A DNA stretch of 64,000 nt from Clostridioides sp. ES-S-0054-01 (GTDB lineage Bacteria > Bacillota > Clostridia > Peptostreptococcales > Peptostreptococcaceae): contig CP067346.1 in assembly GCA_021561035.1 (NCBI GenBank), positions 775,001 through 839,000 on the forward strand, given 5' to 3'. Within the stretch, counting starts at the first letter, position 1, and each line of letters opens with the position of its first letter. Shown here one piece after another: positions 55,367 through 64,000 of this stretch. A model generated the notes under the pieces. The model saw only the letters and a list, made by a program, of their open reading frames with translations. It was not told the DNA's origin and ran no database searches. The translations under genes and the position numbers were made by a program.

Positions 55367-56707
55367 ATGAATACGGGAGTAATTATAAGTTTAGTAGGGA
55401 TTATCATAGCCCTATCCCTTCTAGTTGTAATGGTTATGAAGGGAGTAAATATTTTTATAATAGCAATTGTATGTTCATTATTAGTTGCTATAACAGGAAA
55501 TTTAAATGTATATAATGCACTTAAGGTGGATTATATGACAGGATTTGTTGGATTTCTCCAGGCAAATTTCTTTATTTTCCTAACAGGTACATTAATGGGA
55601 AAAATAATGGAGATTACTGGTGGAGCAAAATCTATTGCTAAGATGATTGTAAGATGGATTGGGAAGGATAAAGCATTACTTTCTATTCCAATAGCTTGTG
55701 GAATATTAGCCTATGGAGGAGTAAGTGTTTTCGTTGTAAGCTTTGCAGTATTTCCAATAGCTTTGGAAATTTTTAAAGAAGCTGATTTGCCACGACGATT
55801 TATACCGGCAGCTTTGACTTTTGGATGTTCAACTTTTGCTATGGTTGCACCAGGAGCACCCCAGATTCATAATATTGTTCCAGCTTCAACATTAGGGACA
55901 GATATTATGGCTGGAGCAGTAAATGGATTTATATCATGTGCAGTAATGTTTATAGTTGGAAGCACCATTTTATACAAAATGGTTTCAAAGGAAAAGGGCA
56001 ATGGTGGGCATTTTATAGCACATGAATCAGATATATTTGATGAAGTAGTCTCAACTAATTCTAAGAGAGAAAATGGTCCTAATGGTCTAATTGCTTTAAT
56101 TCCATTAATAGTATCAATCTTAATAATTAATGTAAAAGTTAATGGACAAGCGATAGTACCTATTGAGGTAGGAGTGTTTATTGGAGCTTTATTAGTATAT
56201 TTATTGTTAAATAAATATCAAGATAATACTAAAATAGTTGGACATGTTGGTGATGCATGTAAAACTACGGTAGTAGCAATATGTAATACTTGTGCTGTAG
56301 TTGCATTTGGTTCAGTTGTAAAATCAGCAGTTGGTTTTGACTTCATAGTTAATGCAATGACTAGCATTCCTGGACCTCCTATTGCAGGAGCTGCAGTTGG
56401 GACTACAGTTATTGCAGGTATCTGTGGGTCAGCTTCAGGTGGACTTGGGATTGCGGCTCCACTTCTTGGACCAGTATTTTTAGCTAAGGGTGTTTCTGCT
56501 GCTGCATTAACTAGAACTATGGCAATTTCATCAGCAGCATTAGATTCGCTTCCACACAACGGATATATAGTTACTGTAACAAATGGTCTATGTAAAGAAT
56601 CACATAAGGACGCTTATATGCCAATATTCTGGGTAACTGTTTTGACCCCTATTATTGGAACCGTAGTAGCAGTTCTTCTGTTTACTATGTTCCCAGGGTT
56701 ACCATAA
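55367..56707 (+). CDS. GntP family permease
   Basis: A 446-residue membrane transporter with about twelve helices of the GntP family, whose members carry gluconate, other hydroxy acids or 3-hydroxybutyrate with protons. Family loops: GGAKSIAKMIVRWIG, FGCSTFAMVAPGAPQIHNIVPA in two parts, GSASGGLGIAAPLLGP. AAAAGGAG precedes ATG 55367. Sitting between a crotonase and a CoA-transferase gene, it likely imports the 3-hydroxy or unsaturated acid used by this operon. Confidence 0.9.
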   Translation: MNTGVIISLVGIIIALSLLVVMVMKGVNIFIIAIVCSLLVAITGNLNVYNALKVDYMTGFVGFLQANFFIFLTGTLMGKIMEITGGAKSIAKMIVRWIGKDKALLSIPIACGILAYGGVSVFVVSFAVFPIALEIFKEADLPRRFIPAALTFGCSTFAMVAPGAPQIHNIVPASTLGTDIMAGAVNGFISCAVMFIVGSTILYKMVSKEKGNGGHFIAHESDIFDEVVSTNSKRENGPNGLIALIPLIVSILIINVKVNGQAIVPIEVGVFIGALLVYLLLNKYQDNTKIVGHVGDACKTTVVAICNTCAVVAFGSVVKSAVGFDFIVNAMTSIPGPPIAGAAVGTTVIAGICGSASGGLGIAAPLLGPVFLAKGVSAAALTRTMAISSAALDSLPHNGYIVTVTNGLCKESHKDAYMPIFWVTVLTPIIGTVVAVLLFTMFPGLP

Positions 56708-56843
56708 CAGAAAAGACAAAAGTATAGATTATATTTTGATATTATAAAATCAATTTTCAAAGTATGTACAATAAATTTTATGTTTTAATACCATAAATAC
56801 CATATTTAAAATATCAAGTTGATAGTATAAGGAGGAATTGAAA

Positions 56844-58076
56844 GTGTTAAATAAGCCATTGGAAGGAGTTAAGGTTATTGACTTAACATATTTTGTAGCA
56901 GGTCCAGGAACTTCTAAAATATTAGCTGACTGGGGTGCTGATGTTATTAAGGTAGAGCCAAGCTTTGGAGACCCAGGAAGAAAGACAGGGGCAACAATGA
57001 CAATGCCAATAGATGATTATAATAATCCTTTTTACAGCACATATAATTCAAATAAAAGAGGTTTGTCTATAAATCTTAAGAGTGAGGCAGGAATTGAAAT
57101 TATGGATAAGCTTTTAAGTGAAGCAAATGTATTTGTTTCAAGTTATAGAACAGGAGCGTTAAAAAGATTAGGTCTTGACTATGAATCATTAAGCAAAAAG
57201 CATCCACATCTTATCTGGGGACAAATAAATGGTTTTGGCGATTTTGGACCTGCTAAGGATAATGCGGGTTTTGATACAGTTGCCTTTTGGGCAAGAAGTG
57301 GAGCTATGCTTGATATCGCAGAGAAGGATACAAGTCCAATAAATCCACCTATAGCTTTTGGAGATGCCACAACTTCTTGTAGTTTATCTGGAGGTATATG
57401 TGCAGCTTTATACCAGCAAGCTAAGACTGGAAAAGGGCAAAAAGTAATGGCATCTTTATTTGGACAAGCAATATGGAATGCATCATCTTTATTAGCATCT
57501 ACACAGTTTAGCGATGAGTATCCAAAAACTAGAAAGAATGCTATTTCTCCAGTAATAAACTCTTATCGTTGTAAGGATGGAAAGTGGATATTCTTAAGTA
57601 TCCTAGAGCATGAAAGATATTTTGAGGCACTTTGCAGATTATTTGGAAGAGAAGACCTAGTAAAAGAAGAGAAATTTGCATCTTCAGTAGAAAGTAAGAA
57701 AAATGCTACAGAACTTATTAGTATTTTGGATGGTGAATTTGCAAAATTTACTCAAAATGAGATGGTTGAAAAGCTTACTACTGCGGATATAGCCCATGAA
57801 AGAATTCAGCATGTTAAGGATGTAGTAACTGATGAACAGGCTATCGCTAATAACTATATATATGAACATACAAGTAAAAATGGAAATAAGACAATGCTTG
57901 CATCCACTCCGGTTAAATTTGGAAATATTGAAGTTAACATGACTTGTGATGCTCCACTTATAGGAGAACATTCAGATGAGATATTGAGAGAACTTGGATA
58001 CAGTGATTCTGATATAGAGGCTCTAATTGAATCTGGAATTGTAACGATGAATAAAGAAGCATGTGAAATATGTTAA
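56844..58076 (+). CDS. Class III CoA-transferase (CaiB/BaiF family), second copy
   Basis: A 410-residue CoA-transferase with VIDLTYFVAGPGTSKILADWG in two parts and catalytic Asp174 in AFGDATTS. It is a distant paralogue of the gene at 52566, not a recent copy. AAGGAGG ends at 56835, so GTG 56844 is better spaced than TTG 56838. It probably links CoA to the acid imported by the GntP permease, exchanging with the reduced product acyl-CoA, as CaiB does. Its last codons and stop lie in a 21-bp direct repeat (58060-58080, 58081-58101). Confidence 0.92.
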   Translation: MLNKPLEGVKVIDLTYFVAGPGTSKILADWGADVIKVEPSFGDPGRKTGATMTMPIDDYNNPFYSTYNSNKRGLSINLKSEAGIEIMDKLLSEANVFVSSYRTGALKRLGLDYESLSKKHPHLIWGQINGFGDFGPAKDNAGFDTVAFWARSGAMLDIAEKDTSPINPPIAFGDATTSCSLSGGICAALYQQAKTGKGQKVMASLFGQAIWNASSLLASTQFSDEYPKTRKNAISPVINSYRCKDGKWIFLSILEHERYFEALCRLFGREDLVKEEKFASSVESKKNATELISILDGEFAKFTQNEMVEKLTTADIAHERIQHVKDVVTDEQAIANNYIYEHTSKNGNKTMLASTPVKFGNIEVNMTCDAPLIGEHSDEILRELGYSDSDIEALIESGIVTMNKEACEIC

Positions 58077-58101
58077 TAAACATGTGAAGTATGTCAATAA
58101 A
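58060..58101 (+). repeat. 21-bp tandem repeat across the CoA-transferase stop codon
   Basis: CATGTGAAATATGTTAATAA plus A is followed at once by CATGTGAAGTATGTCAATAA plus A. The first copy contains the TAA stop; the second is noncoding and carries two changes. Confidence 0.85.
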
Positions 58102-58115
58102 TAGGAGGGAATTTT

Positions 58116-59258
58116 ATGGATTTTAGATTAACAGAAGCACAATTAATGCTTCAAAGAGTAGCAAAAGAATTTGCAGAGAATGAAATAGCGCCAATAGCTG
58201 CTGAAATAGATAGAACAGGTATTTTTCCAAGAGAGCTTTTTAGCAAAATGGCTAAAATAGGATTTAATGGTATTGGAACACCTGTAGAGTATGGCGGTTC
58301 TGGTGGAGCAGATATAGAAAAGGTAATTGTTGTTAATGAGGTTGCTAAAAAATGTGCATCATCTGCAGCAATATTATCAATACACACAATATATGCTCAA
58401 GCTATTTTGAAATTTGGCACTGAGGAACAAAAGAAAAAATACCTTCCAATAATGGCTGAAGGTGGGTGTGTAGGTGCTTTTGCTTTAACTGAACCTAATG
58501 CTGGTTCGGATGCTGCAAGAGCTGCAACAACTGCAATTATTGACGAAGAAACTGATGAATATGTTTTAAATGGAACAAAGTGTTTTATTTCTGGTGGAGG
58601 TCAAGCAGAATCATTAATAATATTTGCATTGACAAATCCATCAAAGGGCATAAAGGGAATGTCTGCTATCATTGTTGACAAAGGTACTCCAGGTTTTTCA
58701 ATAGGAAAAATTGAAGAAAAAATGGGTATCCATGGTTCAGAGACTGTAGAGTTAATATTTGATAACTGTAGAGTTCCAAAGTCTAACCTATTAGGAAAAG
58801 AAGGCAAAGGCTTTAATATAGCTATGACTTGTCTAGATGGGGCAAGAATTGGAGTTGGAGCTCAAGCTGTAGGAATTGCTGAAGGGGCTTTAGAAGAAAG
58901 TATCAAATATTCTAAAGAAAGAGTTCAGTTTGGCAAGCCAATTTCGGCTTTGCAAGGTATTCAATGGTATATAGCAGATATGGCTACTATGGTGGAATCA
59001 GCAAAGTTGTTGGTATATTATGCAGCAGACTTAAAAGCTAGAGGAGAAAAACATACTAAAGAAGCTGCCATGGCAAAATACAATGCGTCACGTACTGCAA
59101 GAGAGGTTACAAACCTAGCTCTTCAAATTCATGGAGGATATGGATATATGAAAGACTATCCATTAGAGAGAATGTACAGAGATGCTAAGATAACAGAAAT
59201 TTACGAAGGTACTTCAGAAATACACAAGGTTGTTATTTCAAGAGCAGTACTAGGATAG
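58116..59258 (+). CDS. Acyl-CoA dehydrogenase
   Basis: FAD enzyme that interconverts acyl-CoA and enoyl-CoA, passing electrons to or from ETF. The 380-residue protein is family-typical: FALTEPNAGSDAARA, GTKCFISGGGQAES, the dimer/FAD segment RVQFGKPISALQGIQW, LQIHGGYGYMKDYPLERMYRD in two parts and the catalytic glutamate in IYEGTSEI (about residue 364). AGGAGGG precedes the ATG. Directly followed, ten bases on, by etfB and etfA, it may work in the reducing direction as in carnitine respiration, or form a bifurcating complex with that ETF. Confidence 0.95.
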   Translation: MDFRLTEAQLMLQRVAKEFAENEIAPIAAEIDRTGIFPRELFSKMAKIGFNGIGTPVEYGGSGGADIEKVIVVNEVAKKCASSAAILSIHTIYAQAILKFGTEEQKKKYLPIMAEGGCVGAFALTEPNAGSDAARAATTAIIDEETDEYVLNGTKCFISGGGQAESLIIFALTNPSKGIKGMSAIIVDKGTPGFSIGKIEEKMGIHGSETVELIFDNCRVPKSNLLGKEGKGFNIAMTCLDGARIGVGAQAVGIAEGALEESIKYSKERVQFGKPISALQGIQWYIADMATMVESAKLLVYYAADLKARGEKHTKEAAMAKYNASRTAREVTNLALQIHGGYGYMKDYPLERMYRDAKITEIYEGTSEIHKVVISRAVLG

Positions 59259-59268
59259 GAGGAAGAGC

Positions 59269-60063
59269 ATGAATATAGTTGTTTGCTTAAAGCAAGTTCC
59301 AGACACTAATGAAGTTAAAATAAATAAAGAGACAGGTACTCTAATAAGAGATGGAGTAACAAGTATAATCAATCCAGATGATAGAAATGCTTTAGAAGAA
59401 GCTTTAAAAATAAAAGATGAAATGGGAGCAGTGATTAAAGTTATAAGCATGGGACCACCTCAAGCTAAAAGTGCTTTAAAAGAAGCCTTGGCAATGGGTG
59501 CTGACGAAGCATATTTAATTTCAGATAGAGCTTTTGGTGGTTCAGATACTTGGGCTACATCTACAATTATTGCTGCTGCGATAGAGAAGGTTGGAAAGTA
59601 TGATGTAATATTCTGTGGAAGACAAGCTATAGATGGAGATACAGCTCAAGTTGGACCAGAGGTTGCAGAATTCTTGGGAGTGCCACAGGTTACCTATGCA
59701 AAAGAAGTAAAAGTTCAAGGTGATAAATTACTAGTAACTCGTTATACAGAAACAGGAGATTATTTAATAGAAGCAAAGATGCCAGTTTTACTAACTGCTA
59801 TAAAAGAGTTGAATAGTCCAAGATATCCAAGTGTCAAAGGAATCTTAGAAGCTTACAATAATGGAGATACCAAAATTACTGTGCTAACACTTGCAGACTT
59901 AGCTGTTGATACAACTCAAATTGGATTAAAGGGTTCACCTACAAATGTTTACAAGTCTTTTGTACCAGTTAAAGACAAGCATAATGAAATAATCGAAGGT
60001 ATAAATAAAAAGGAAAAAGCTGATAAATTAATAGAAATACTATTCGATTTGAAACTAGTATAG
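59269..60063 (+). CDS. etfB: Electron transfer flavoprotein beta subunit
   Basis: Small subunit of the heterodimeric ETF. The 264-residue protein starts with the family sequence MNIVVCLKQVPDTNEVKI and shows NPDDRNALEEALKIKD, VISMGPPQA and the ETF-beta signature region VGPEVAEFLGVPQVTYAKEV. It is at the long end for plain ETF-beta, similar to FixA and bifurcating types. AGGAGGAAGAG precedes the ATG. It works with the alpha subunit and the acyl-CoA dehydrogenase encoded next to it. Confidence 0.96.
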   Translation: MNIVVCLKQVPDTNEVKINKETGTLIRDGVTSIINPDDRNALEEALKIKDEMGAVIKVISMGPPQAKSALKEALAMGADEAYLISDRAFGGSDTWATSTIIAAAIEKVGKYDVIFCGRQAIDGDTAQVGPEVAEFLGVPQVTYAKEVKVQGDKLLVTRYTETGDYLIEAKMPVLLTAIKELNSPRYPSVKGILEAYNNGDTKITVLTLADLAVDTTQIGLKGSPTNVYKSFVPVKDKHNEIIEGINKKEKADKLIEILFDLKLV

Positions 60064-60073
60064 GAGTGTTAAG

Positions 60074-61096
60074 ATGATGAGAGCAAAAGTTAATCAAGGT
60101 ATAAATTTAAATGATTATAATGGTGTTTGGGTAATAGGAGAGCAAAGGGAAGGCAAAATCAATCCTGTTACTATAGAACTCATTGGTGAGGGAAGAAAGC
60201 TTGCTGACCAATTAGGAAAAGAGCTTGCAGTTGTAATAGCTGGATATGAAGTAGAGAAAGAAGTAAAGGAGTTACTTCACTATGGTGTTGATAAAGCATA
60301 TTATATCAATGACCCTCTTCTTAAAGATTTTACAACTGATGGATATGCAATTTCAATTGCAAGTTTAATTGAAAGAAAGAAGCCAGAGGTTGTGCTAGTA
60401 GGAGCTACTTCTATAGGAAGAGATATCGCACCTAGAATTGCAGGTAAAGTTGGGACAGGTCTAACTGCTGACTGTACAAAACTTGAAATAGATTTAACAG
60501 ATAATAAGTTATTACAAACAAGACCAGCATTTGGCGGAAATTTAATGGCTACTATTGTTTGTCCAAAAAATAGACCACAGATGTCAACAGTTCGCCCAGG
60601 GGTTATGGCAAAAGCTGTAAGAACTGAATCAGAGACTGGAGTTTTAGAGGTTGTTACTCCAGAACTTACTGAAAATATGATTAGAACTAGATTAGTGGAA
60701 ATACTTCCACAAGAAAAGAAATCCATAAATCTAACTGATGCTAGAATAATAGTATCAGCAGGAAGAGGGTTAAAGAAGGCAGAAGGATTTGAACTCATAA
60801 AAGAATTGGCAGATAAATTGGGGGCAGAGATTGGTGCTTCAAGAGCGGCAGTAGATTCAGGGTGGATAGAGCATTCTCATCAAGTTGGACAAACAGGAAC
60901 TACTGTTAGACCAGAGTTGTACATTGCATGTGGGATATCTGGAGCGATACAGCATTTAGCAGGTATGAGTGATTCTAAATATATAGTTGCTATAAATAAA
61001 GATTCAAAAGCTCCTATTTTCAATATATGTGACTATGGAATTGTAGGGGATTTGTATGAAATTCTACCTGAAATGATAGAATCATTAAGTAGATAA
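60074..61096 (+). CDS. etfA: Electron transfer flavoprotein alpha subunit
   Basis: Large, FAD-binding ETF subunit. The 340-residue protein contains the N-terminal domain (VWVIGEQREGKINPVTIELIGEGRKLAD in two parts) and the C-terminal FAD domain with SRAAVDSGWIEHSHQVGQTG, TVRPELYIACGISGAIQH and AINKDSKAPIFNICDYGIVGD in two parts. No ferredoxin domain is fused. AGGAG at 60062-60066 fits ATG 60074. Last structural gene of the operon; a hairpin at 61128-61156 follows. Confidence 0.96.
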   Translation: MMRAKVNQGINLNDYNGVWVIGEQREGKINPVTIELIGEGRKLADQLGKELAVVIAGYEVEKEVKELLHYGVDKAYYINDPLLKDFTTDGYAISIASLIERKKPEVVLVGATSIGRDIAPRIAGKVGTGLTADCTKLEIDLTDNKLLQTRPAFGGNLMATIVCPKNRPQMSTVRPGVMAKAVRTESETGVLEVVTPELTENMIRTRLVEILPQEKKSINLTDARIIVSAGRGLKKAEGFELIKELADKLGAEIGASRAAVDSGWIEHSHQVGQTGTTVRPELYIACGISGAIQHLAGMSDSKYIVAINKDSKAPIFNICDYGIVGDLYEILPEMIESLSR

Positions 61097-61127
61097 CTTT
61101 TAGAAAACATTGAATACATAGAATGGT

Positions 61128-61165
61128 AAGTCTTATAATATTGTATTGTAAGACTTATTATTTTT
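61128..61165 (+). terminator. Terminator after etfA
   Basis: AAGTCTTA (61128-61135) pairs with TAAGACTT (61149-61156), followed by ATTATTTTTG. It lies between the operon and its probable regulator gene. Confidence 0.7.
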
Positions 61166-61193
61166 GCTGAAGGTATAGTGGAGGGGTGAAACA

Positions 61194-62570
61194 ATGAAAA
61201 AGCACTGGTATAAGGATATATTTGCAAGAGTATTATCCATGACTGATGATGGTTTTATTGTTGTAGATAAAGATGGAGTAATCATAGATATTAATGATAA
61301 ATATTGTGACTTCTTAGGTACAGACAGAGAAGAGATAATAGGACACAATATACAAAGTATTATACCAAATACAAAAATGTTAGATGTTATGAGAGAAAAA
61401 TATTGTGAAGAAGGAGCTATACACCATTACTCTGGTGGAAAAACAAAAGAAAAGAGTGTAATAGTAAGTAGATCCTATGTGGAAAATGACAATGGAGAAG
61501 TAGTTGCAGGAGTGGCTCAAGTTAAATTTAGATTACAATCCTTTGATGTGGCTAAAAAGTTAATGTCAGAATATATGGAGCTCCAATATTATAAAGAACA
61601 ATTCAAGGATGAATGTGGTTTTGACAAGCTCATAGGTGAAAATAAAGATTTCATAGAACTTAAGAAAACAGGTATGAAAGCTTCTAAAACAAACTTCTCA
61701 GTACTTTTAACGGGTGAAACAGGTACAGGTAAAGAAGTATTTGCTAGAGCAATTCACAATAACAGCAGTAGAGCAGACAAGCCCATGGTTAGTATAAACT
61801 GTGCTGCAATACCAGAAGAACTATTAGAATCAGAGCTATTTGGGTATGACGAAGGAGCTTTTACAGGAGCAAAAAAAGGAGGCAAAAAAGGTAAGTTTTT
61901 GGTTGCGAATAATGGTACAATCTTTTTAGATGAAATAGGTGACATGCCTTTGACCATGCAAGCAAAACTTTTAAGAGTTCTTCAGGAAAGTGAGATAGAG
62001 CCAGTTGGAGGTCTTAAAACTATAAAGATAGATGTAAGAGTAATCTCTGCTACAAGAAAGAATTTAAGCAAAATGGTTGAAGAGGGATTATTTAGAGAAG
62101 ACTTATACTATAGGCTAAATGTAATAAATATTCATATGATGGAATTAAAGGATAGACAAGATGATATTTTATTGTTAGCAAACTATATACTAAATAAATT
62201 AAATGTTGAATATAAAGAATTGAAAGTTTTAAGTGATAATGTTAAAAATTGTTTTATTAACTATATTTGGCCAGGAAATATAAGAGAACTAGAAAATGTA
62301 ATAAAAAGCGCCTATGCTGTAAGTGATGATATGGTAATTATGATGTGTGACCTTCCATCTAAGATGGATAATATCAGCAGAGTGGCTCAATGTAATGTGG
62401 ATAGTAATTGCTCAATTCATGAAATGGTTGAGAATTATGAGAAGAGTTTAATTATTGATGTGTTGAAGAAGTACAACTGGAAATGTTCAAAAGCAGCAGA
62501 GGTTATGGGAATACATAAAAGTCTTTTATATAAGAAAATAAAAAAATATGAAATTGAATTAAACAATTAA
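61194..62570 (+). CDS. Sigma-54-dependent transcriptional activator
   Basis: Enhancer-binding protein of 458 residues. An N-terminal PAS-type sensor (about 8-112) is followed by an AAA+ domain with GETGTGKE (Walker A, 174-181), the sigma-54 contact loop GAFTGA (221-226), [10 protein letters not shown] (Walker B) and the R-finger region, then a Fis-type HTH (about 420-455, [22 protein letters not shown] in two parts). It lies right after the acyl-CoA operon, whose -24/-12 promoter and upstream inverted repeats are at 54160-54414, so it very likely activates that operon. The ribosome site is GGAGGGG. Confidence 0.95.
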   Translation: MKKHWYKDIFARVLSMTDDGFIVVDKDGVIIDINDKYCDFLGTDREEIIGHNIQSIIPNTKMLDVMREKYCEEGAIHHYSGGKTKEKSVIVSRSYVENDNGEVVAGVAQVKFRLQSFDVAKKLMSEYMELQYYKEQFKDECGFDKLIGENKDFIELKKTGMKASKTNFSVLLTGETGTGKEVFARAIHNNSSRADKPMVSINCAAIPEELLESELFGYDEGAFTGAKKGGKKGKFLVANNGTIFLDEIGDMPLTMQAKLLRVLQESEIEPVGGLKTIKIDVRVISATRKNLSKMVEEGLFREDLYYRLNVINIHMMELKDRQDDILLLANYILNKLNVEYKELKVLSDNVKNCFINYIWPGNIRELENVIKSAYAVSDDMVIMMCDLPSKMDNISRVAQCNVDSNCSIHEMVENYEKSLIIDVLKKYNWKCSKAAEVMGIHKSLLYKKIKKYEIELNN

Positions 62571-62902
62571 GATGGCTTGAATTAAGATGACTTGTCTTAA
62601 GATTAAGGCATAAAAAATCACTATTATCTAAGGATATTTCATACAGTTAAAACATGTAAAAGTAGCTATGAAGTACTAGTGTAAATCATTAGTACTTTTT
62701 TTATTAAATTTATAATTACTATCTATATTTCAGTCTCTTTTGATTTCAAAATTATTATACTTAATTTTAGACATAACAAAACCCTCCTAGTTTTAGACAG
62801 TTTTACATATTTTAACTGTCTCCTAAGAGGGGTATAGTTCACAATTTAGAGTGACTTTTATCGAGCATTTATAAAAAATATTTTAAATAGCTCTTTTGTT
62901 AT
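62571..62902. other. Gap with a terminator and a very small possible frame
   Basis: 332 bp. Besides the terminator at 62672-62698, the minus strand has AGGAGGG followed by an ATG (62774) that opens 14 codons (MSKIKYNNFEIKRD) and a stop at 62730, with a GACAGTT/AACTGTC hairpin (62795-62821) ahead of it. It may be a tiny gene, a leader or a decayed gene start. Confidence 0.4.
62672..62706 (+). terminator. Terminator after the sigma-54 activator
   Basis: AAGTACTA (62672-62679) pairs with TAGTACTT (62691-62698), followed by TTTTTTATT. Confidence 0.75.
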
Positions 62903-63247
62903 TTAATCATAATTTTCTACTTCTCTATCAAGTTCTTTTCCACAAGAATCACATTTGTATATAGCATTATATCCGTAATCATATTCATCAACTATTTTCT
63001 TTTGTCTAAATACACCGCCACACTCACATAAGAAACCAATTTTTATAAGTGTAACAATAAATTGTGATTTTATAAATTTTATATCATTACATTTGTCATT
63101 AGTGTAAAATGTATAAATATAAGAGTTATCACATTCGTCTCTTAATTCAAATTTTTCAATATATGTGATGTTTTTTAATTCATCAAATTCTTCTTTAGTT
63201 AAGTATGATTTTTGTTGCAATTCATGTAAGCGCTTGATTTGGTCCAT
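62903..63247 (-). CDS. Small zinc-ribbon protein of unknown function
   Basis: A 114-residue protein. The N-terminus (LHELQQKSYLTKEEFDELKN) resembles the short SHOCT-like helical motif found in many small bacterial proteins; the C-terminus has CxC and CxxC pairs (CECGG, CDSCGKELD) that look like a zinc ribbon. GGGAGG lies before ATG 63247. No recognised family beyond these motifs, and the neighbours do not suggest a job. Confidence 0.7.
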   Translation of the reverse strand: MDQIKRLHELQQKSYLTKEEFDELKNITYIEKFELRDECDNSYIYTFYTNDKCNDIKFIKSQFIVTLIKIGFLCECGGVFRQKKIVDEYDYGYNAIYKCDSCGKELDREVENYD

Positions 63248-63733
63248 AATTTACATCCTCCCAATAATTTTATACTTTAAGCTTAGATAAGGATTCTAAG
63301 TTTTATTAAATTTATCTCAAGGAATTATTTAAATCGTATTTAGTTTTATTAATTATAATACAAATAGGCTTGATAAAAATAAAAACTAATTGTAAAAATA
63401 ATATCCTATGAAAATCTAAATTACTAACCCCTTACTAACCCCAAAACTAAAAAAGAAAAATATACTTAATATAAGTGATATATAAATAAAGACATTCTAT
63501 ATAAATTTTACTTTAAATATTCTGACAATAATATATAAAAATATATTATAGTTAAAATATACCACATATTTTGGGTATTGTATACTGGAATTAGAGCAAT
63601 TAATTTATTTTTTAACATGCAAATGATTCTGTGAAAAAAAACAAGACTCAAAAATTTTTATATTCTTTGATAGAATAAAATTGAGAGTAAATTTATTGAA
63701 TTTTATAAAATTTATAAGGGGTGAGTTTAAGAT
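63248..63733. other. AT-rich gap, nothing recognised
   Basis: 486 bp between divergent genes. Apart from ribosome sites at both ends I see only AT-rich sequence and a CTAACCCCTTACTAACCCC direct repeat near 63423-63441. No gene, hairpin terminator or clear operator. Confidence 0.5.
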
Positions 63734-64000
63734 ATGCACGAAGATAAAAATGATATATTTGAATCAATAGATACTGAGGATTTTAATAATAAGACAGAAG
63801 AAGAATGTTTAGAGATAGTAAGAAAAAATGGATTGAATTTAATATACATAAAAAATCAAACAGAAGAGATATGTCTAGAAGCTGTTAGACAAAATTGTAA
63901 TGCAATAAAATGTGTTCAGAATCAGACAGAAAAAATATGTATGGAAGCAGTTAAACAAGATTGGAGAATGTTGGAATTTGTAGAAGAGCCAACAGAAGAA
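63734..64000 (+). CDS. DUF4116-repeat protein, 5' part
   Basis: The gene runs off the right edge; 89 codons are visible from ATG 63734 (AAGGGGTGAG upstream) with no stop. After about 20 acidic residues come 22-residue repeats: TEEECLEIVRKNGLNLIYIK, TEEICLEAVRQNCNAIKCVQ and TEKICMEAVKQDWRMLEFVE, each followed by two linker residues, and the start of a fourth. This is the pattern of DUF4116 repeats, helical repeats of unknown function found in large proteins of bacteria and protists. Confidence 0.8.
   Translation, partial: MHEDKNDIFESIDTEDFNNKTEEECLEIVRKNGLNLIYIKNQTEEICLEAVRQNCNAIKCVQNQTEKICMEAVKQDWRMLEFVEEPTEE

Noticed and set aside
1-64000. tRNA or rRNA genes, prophage or conjugative modules
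   Set aside because: None recognised on either strand; the only transposon genes are the IS607 pair.

Overview
The window is low-GC Firmicute DNA that I read as Clostridioides difficile or a very close relative, probably a divergent lineage. The reasons are a full-length toxin A gene (tcdA) with the standard catalytic residues, a TcdR sigma factor, a sorbitol PTS operon, the spoIIA-sigF and spoVA sporulation operons, and an AT-rich style with AGGAGG ribosome sites. From memory, the TcdA sequence differs at many positions from the reference strain 630 protein; I could not run an alignment.

Layout. 1-7.4 kb: the 3' part of a GGDEF-EAL protein, pyruvate formate-lyase and its activase (minus strand), a cation/Ca2+ exchanger and a DEAD-box helicase. 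7.7-13.1 kb: a sorbitol regulon (PRD regulator, gutM, srlA, split srlE, srlB, srlD). 13.5-19.6 kb: a molybdopterin oxidoreductase with internal repeats, then spoIIAA-spoIIAB-sigF and spoVAC-spoVAD-spoVAE. 19.7-30.2 kb: a toxin island. 30.4-44.2 kb: a LacI regulator and a largely housekeeping and sporulation block (class A PBP, yunB, spoIVB, an amidase, ABC-F, hflX, a HEAT protein, a Nudix-like protein, a YigZ-type protein). 44.3-48.8 kb: a split TSUP transporter, an IS607-type element inserted just upstream of nadE, nadE, and a YebC-type regulator. 48.9-62.6 kb: a catabolic region with a LacI regulator, HMG-CoA lyase/carrier/CoA-transferase genes, and a sigma-54-controlled acyl-CoA operon (crotonase, GntP permease, CoA-transferase, acyl-CoA dehydrogenase, EtfB, EtfA) followed by its probable sigma-54 activator. 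The end holds a small zinc-ribbon protein and the start of a DUF4116-repeat gene.

The most unusual part is the toxin island. It carries tcdR and tcdA but no tcdB, tcdE or tcdC, and it sits between spoVAE and a LacI/PBP block rather than at the usual pathogenicity-locus site. In place of TcdE there is a 71-residue BhlA/UviB-type holin-like protein. The stretch upstream of tcdA is a decayed tandem duplication: copy 1 keeps tcdR intact and has a broken holin gene, while copy 2 has a broken tcdR and keeps the holin intact. Both copies still carry a TTTACA-N17-(C/G)T(T/C)TTT promoter of the TcdR type. The first of these promoters now leads only to a terminator and a scrap of an Xre-type regulator gene. 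This suggests an ancestral tcdR-holin-toxin module that was present twice and then lost complementary parts.

Other points of interest are a -24/-12 promoter with three inverted-repeat activator sites in front of the carnitine-operon-like cluster; an IS607 element with a twice-stopped recombinase, an intact TnpB and a likely omega-RNA, which separates nadE from what looks like its own ribosome-binding site; 42-bp repeats inside the molybdopterin oxidoreductase; and related hairpin terminators lying in opposite orientation on either side of the toxin region.
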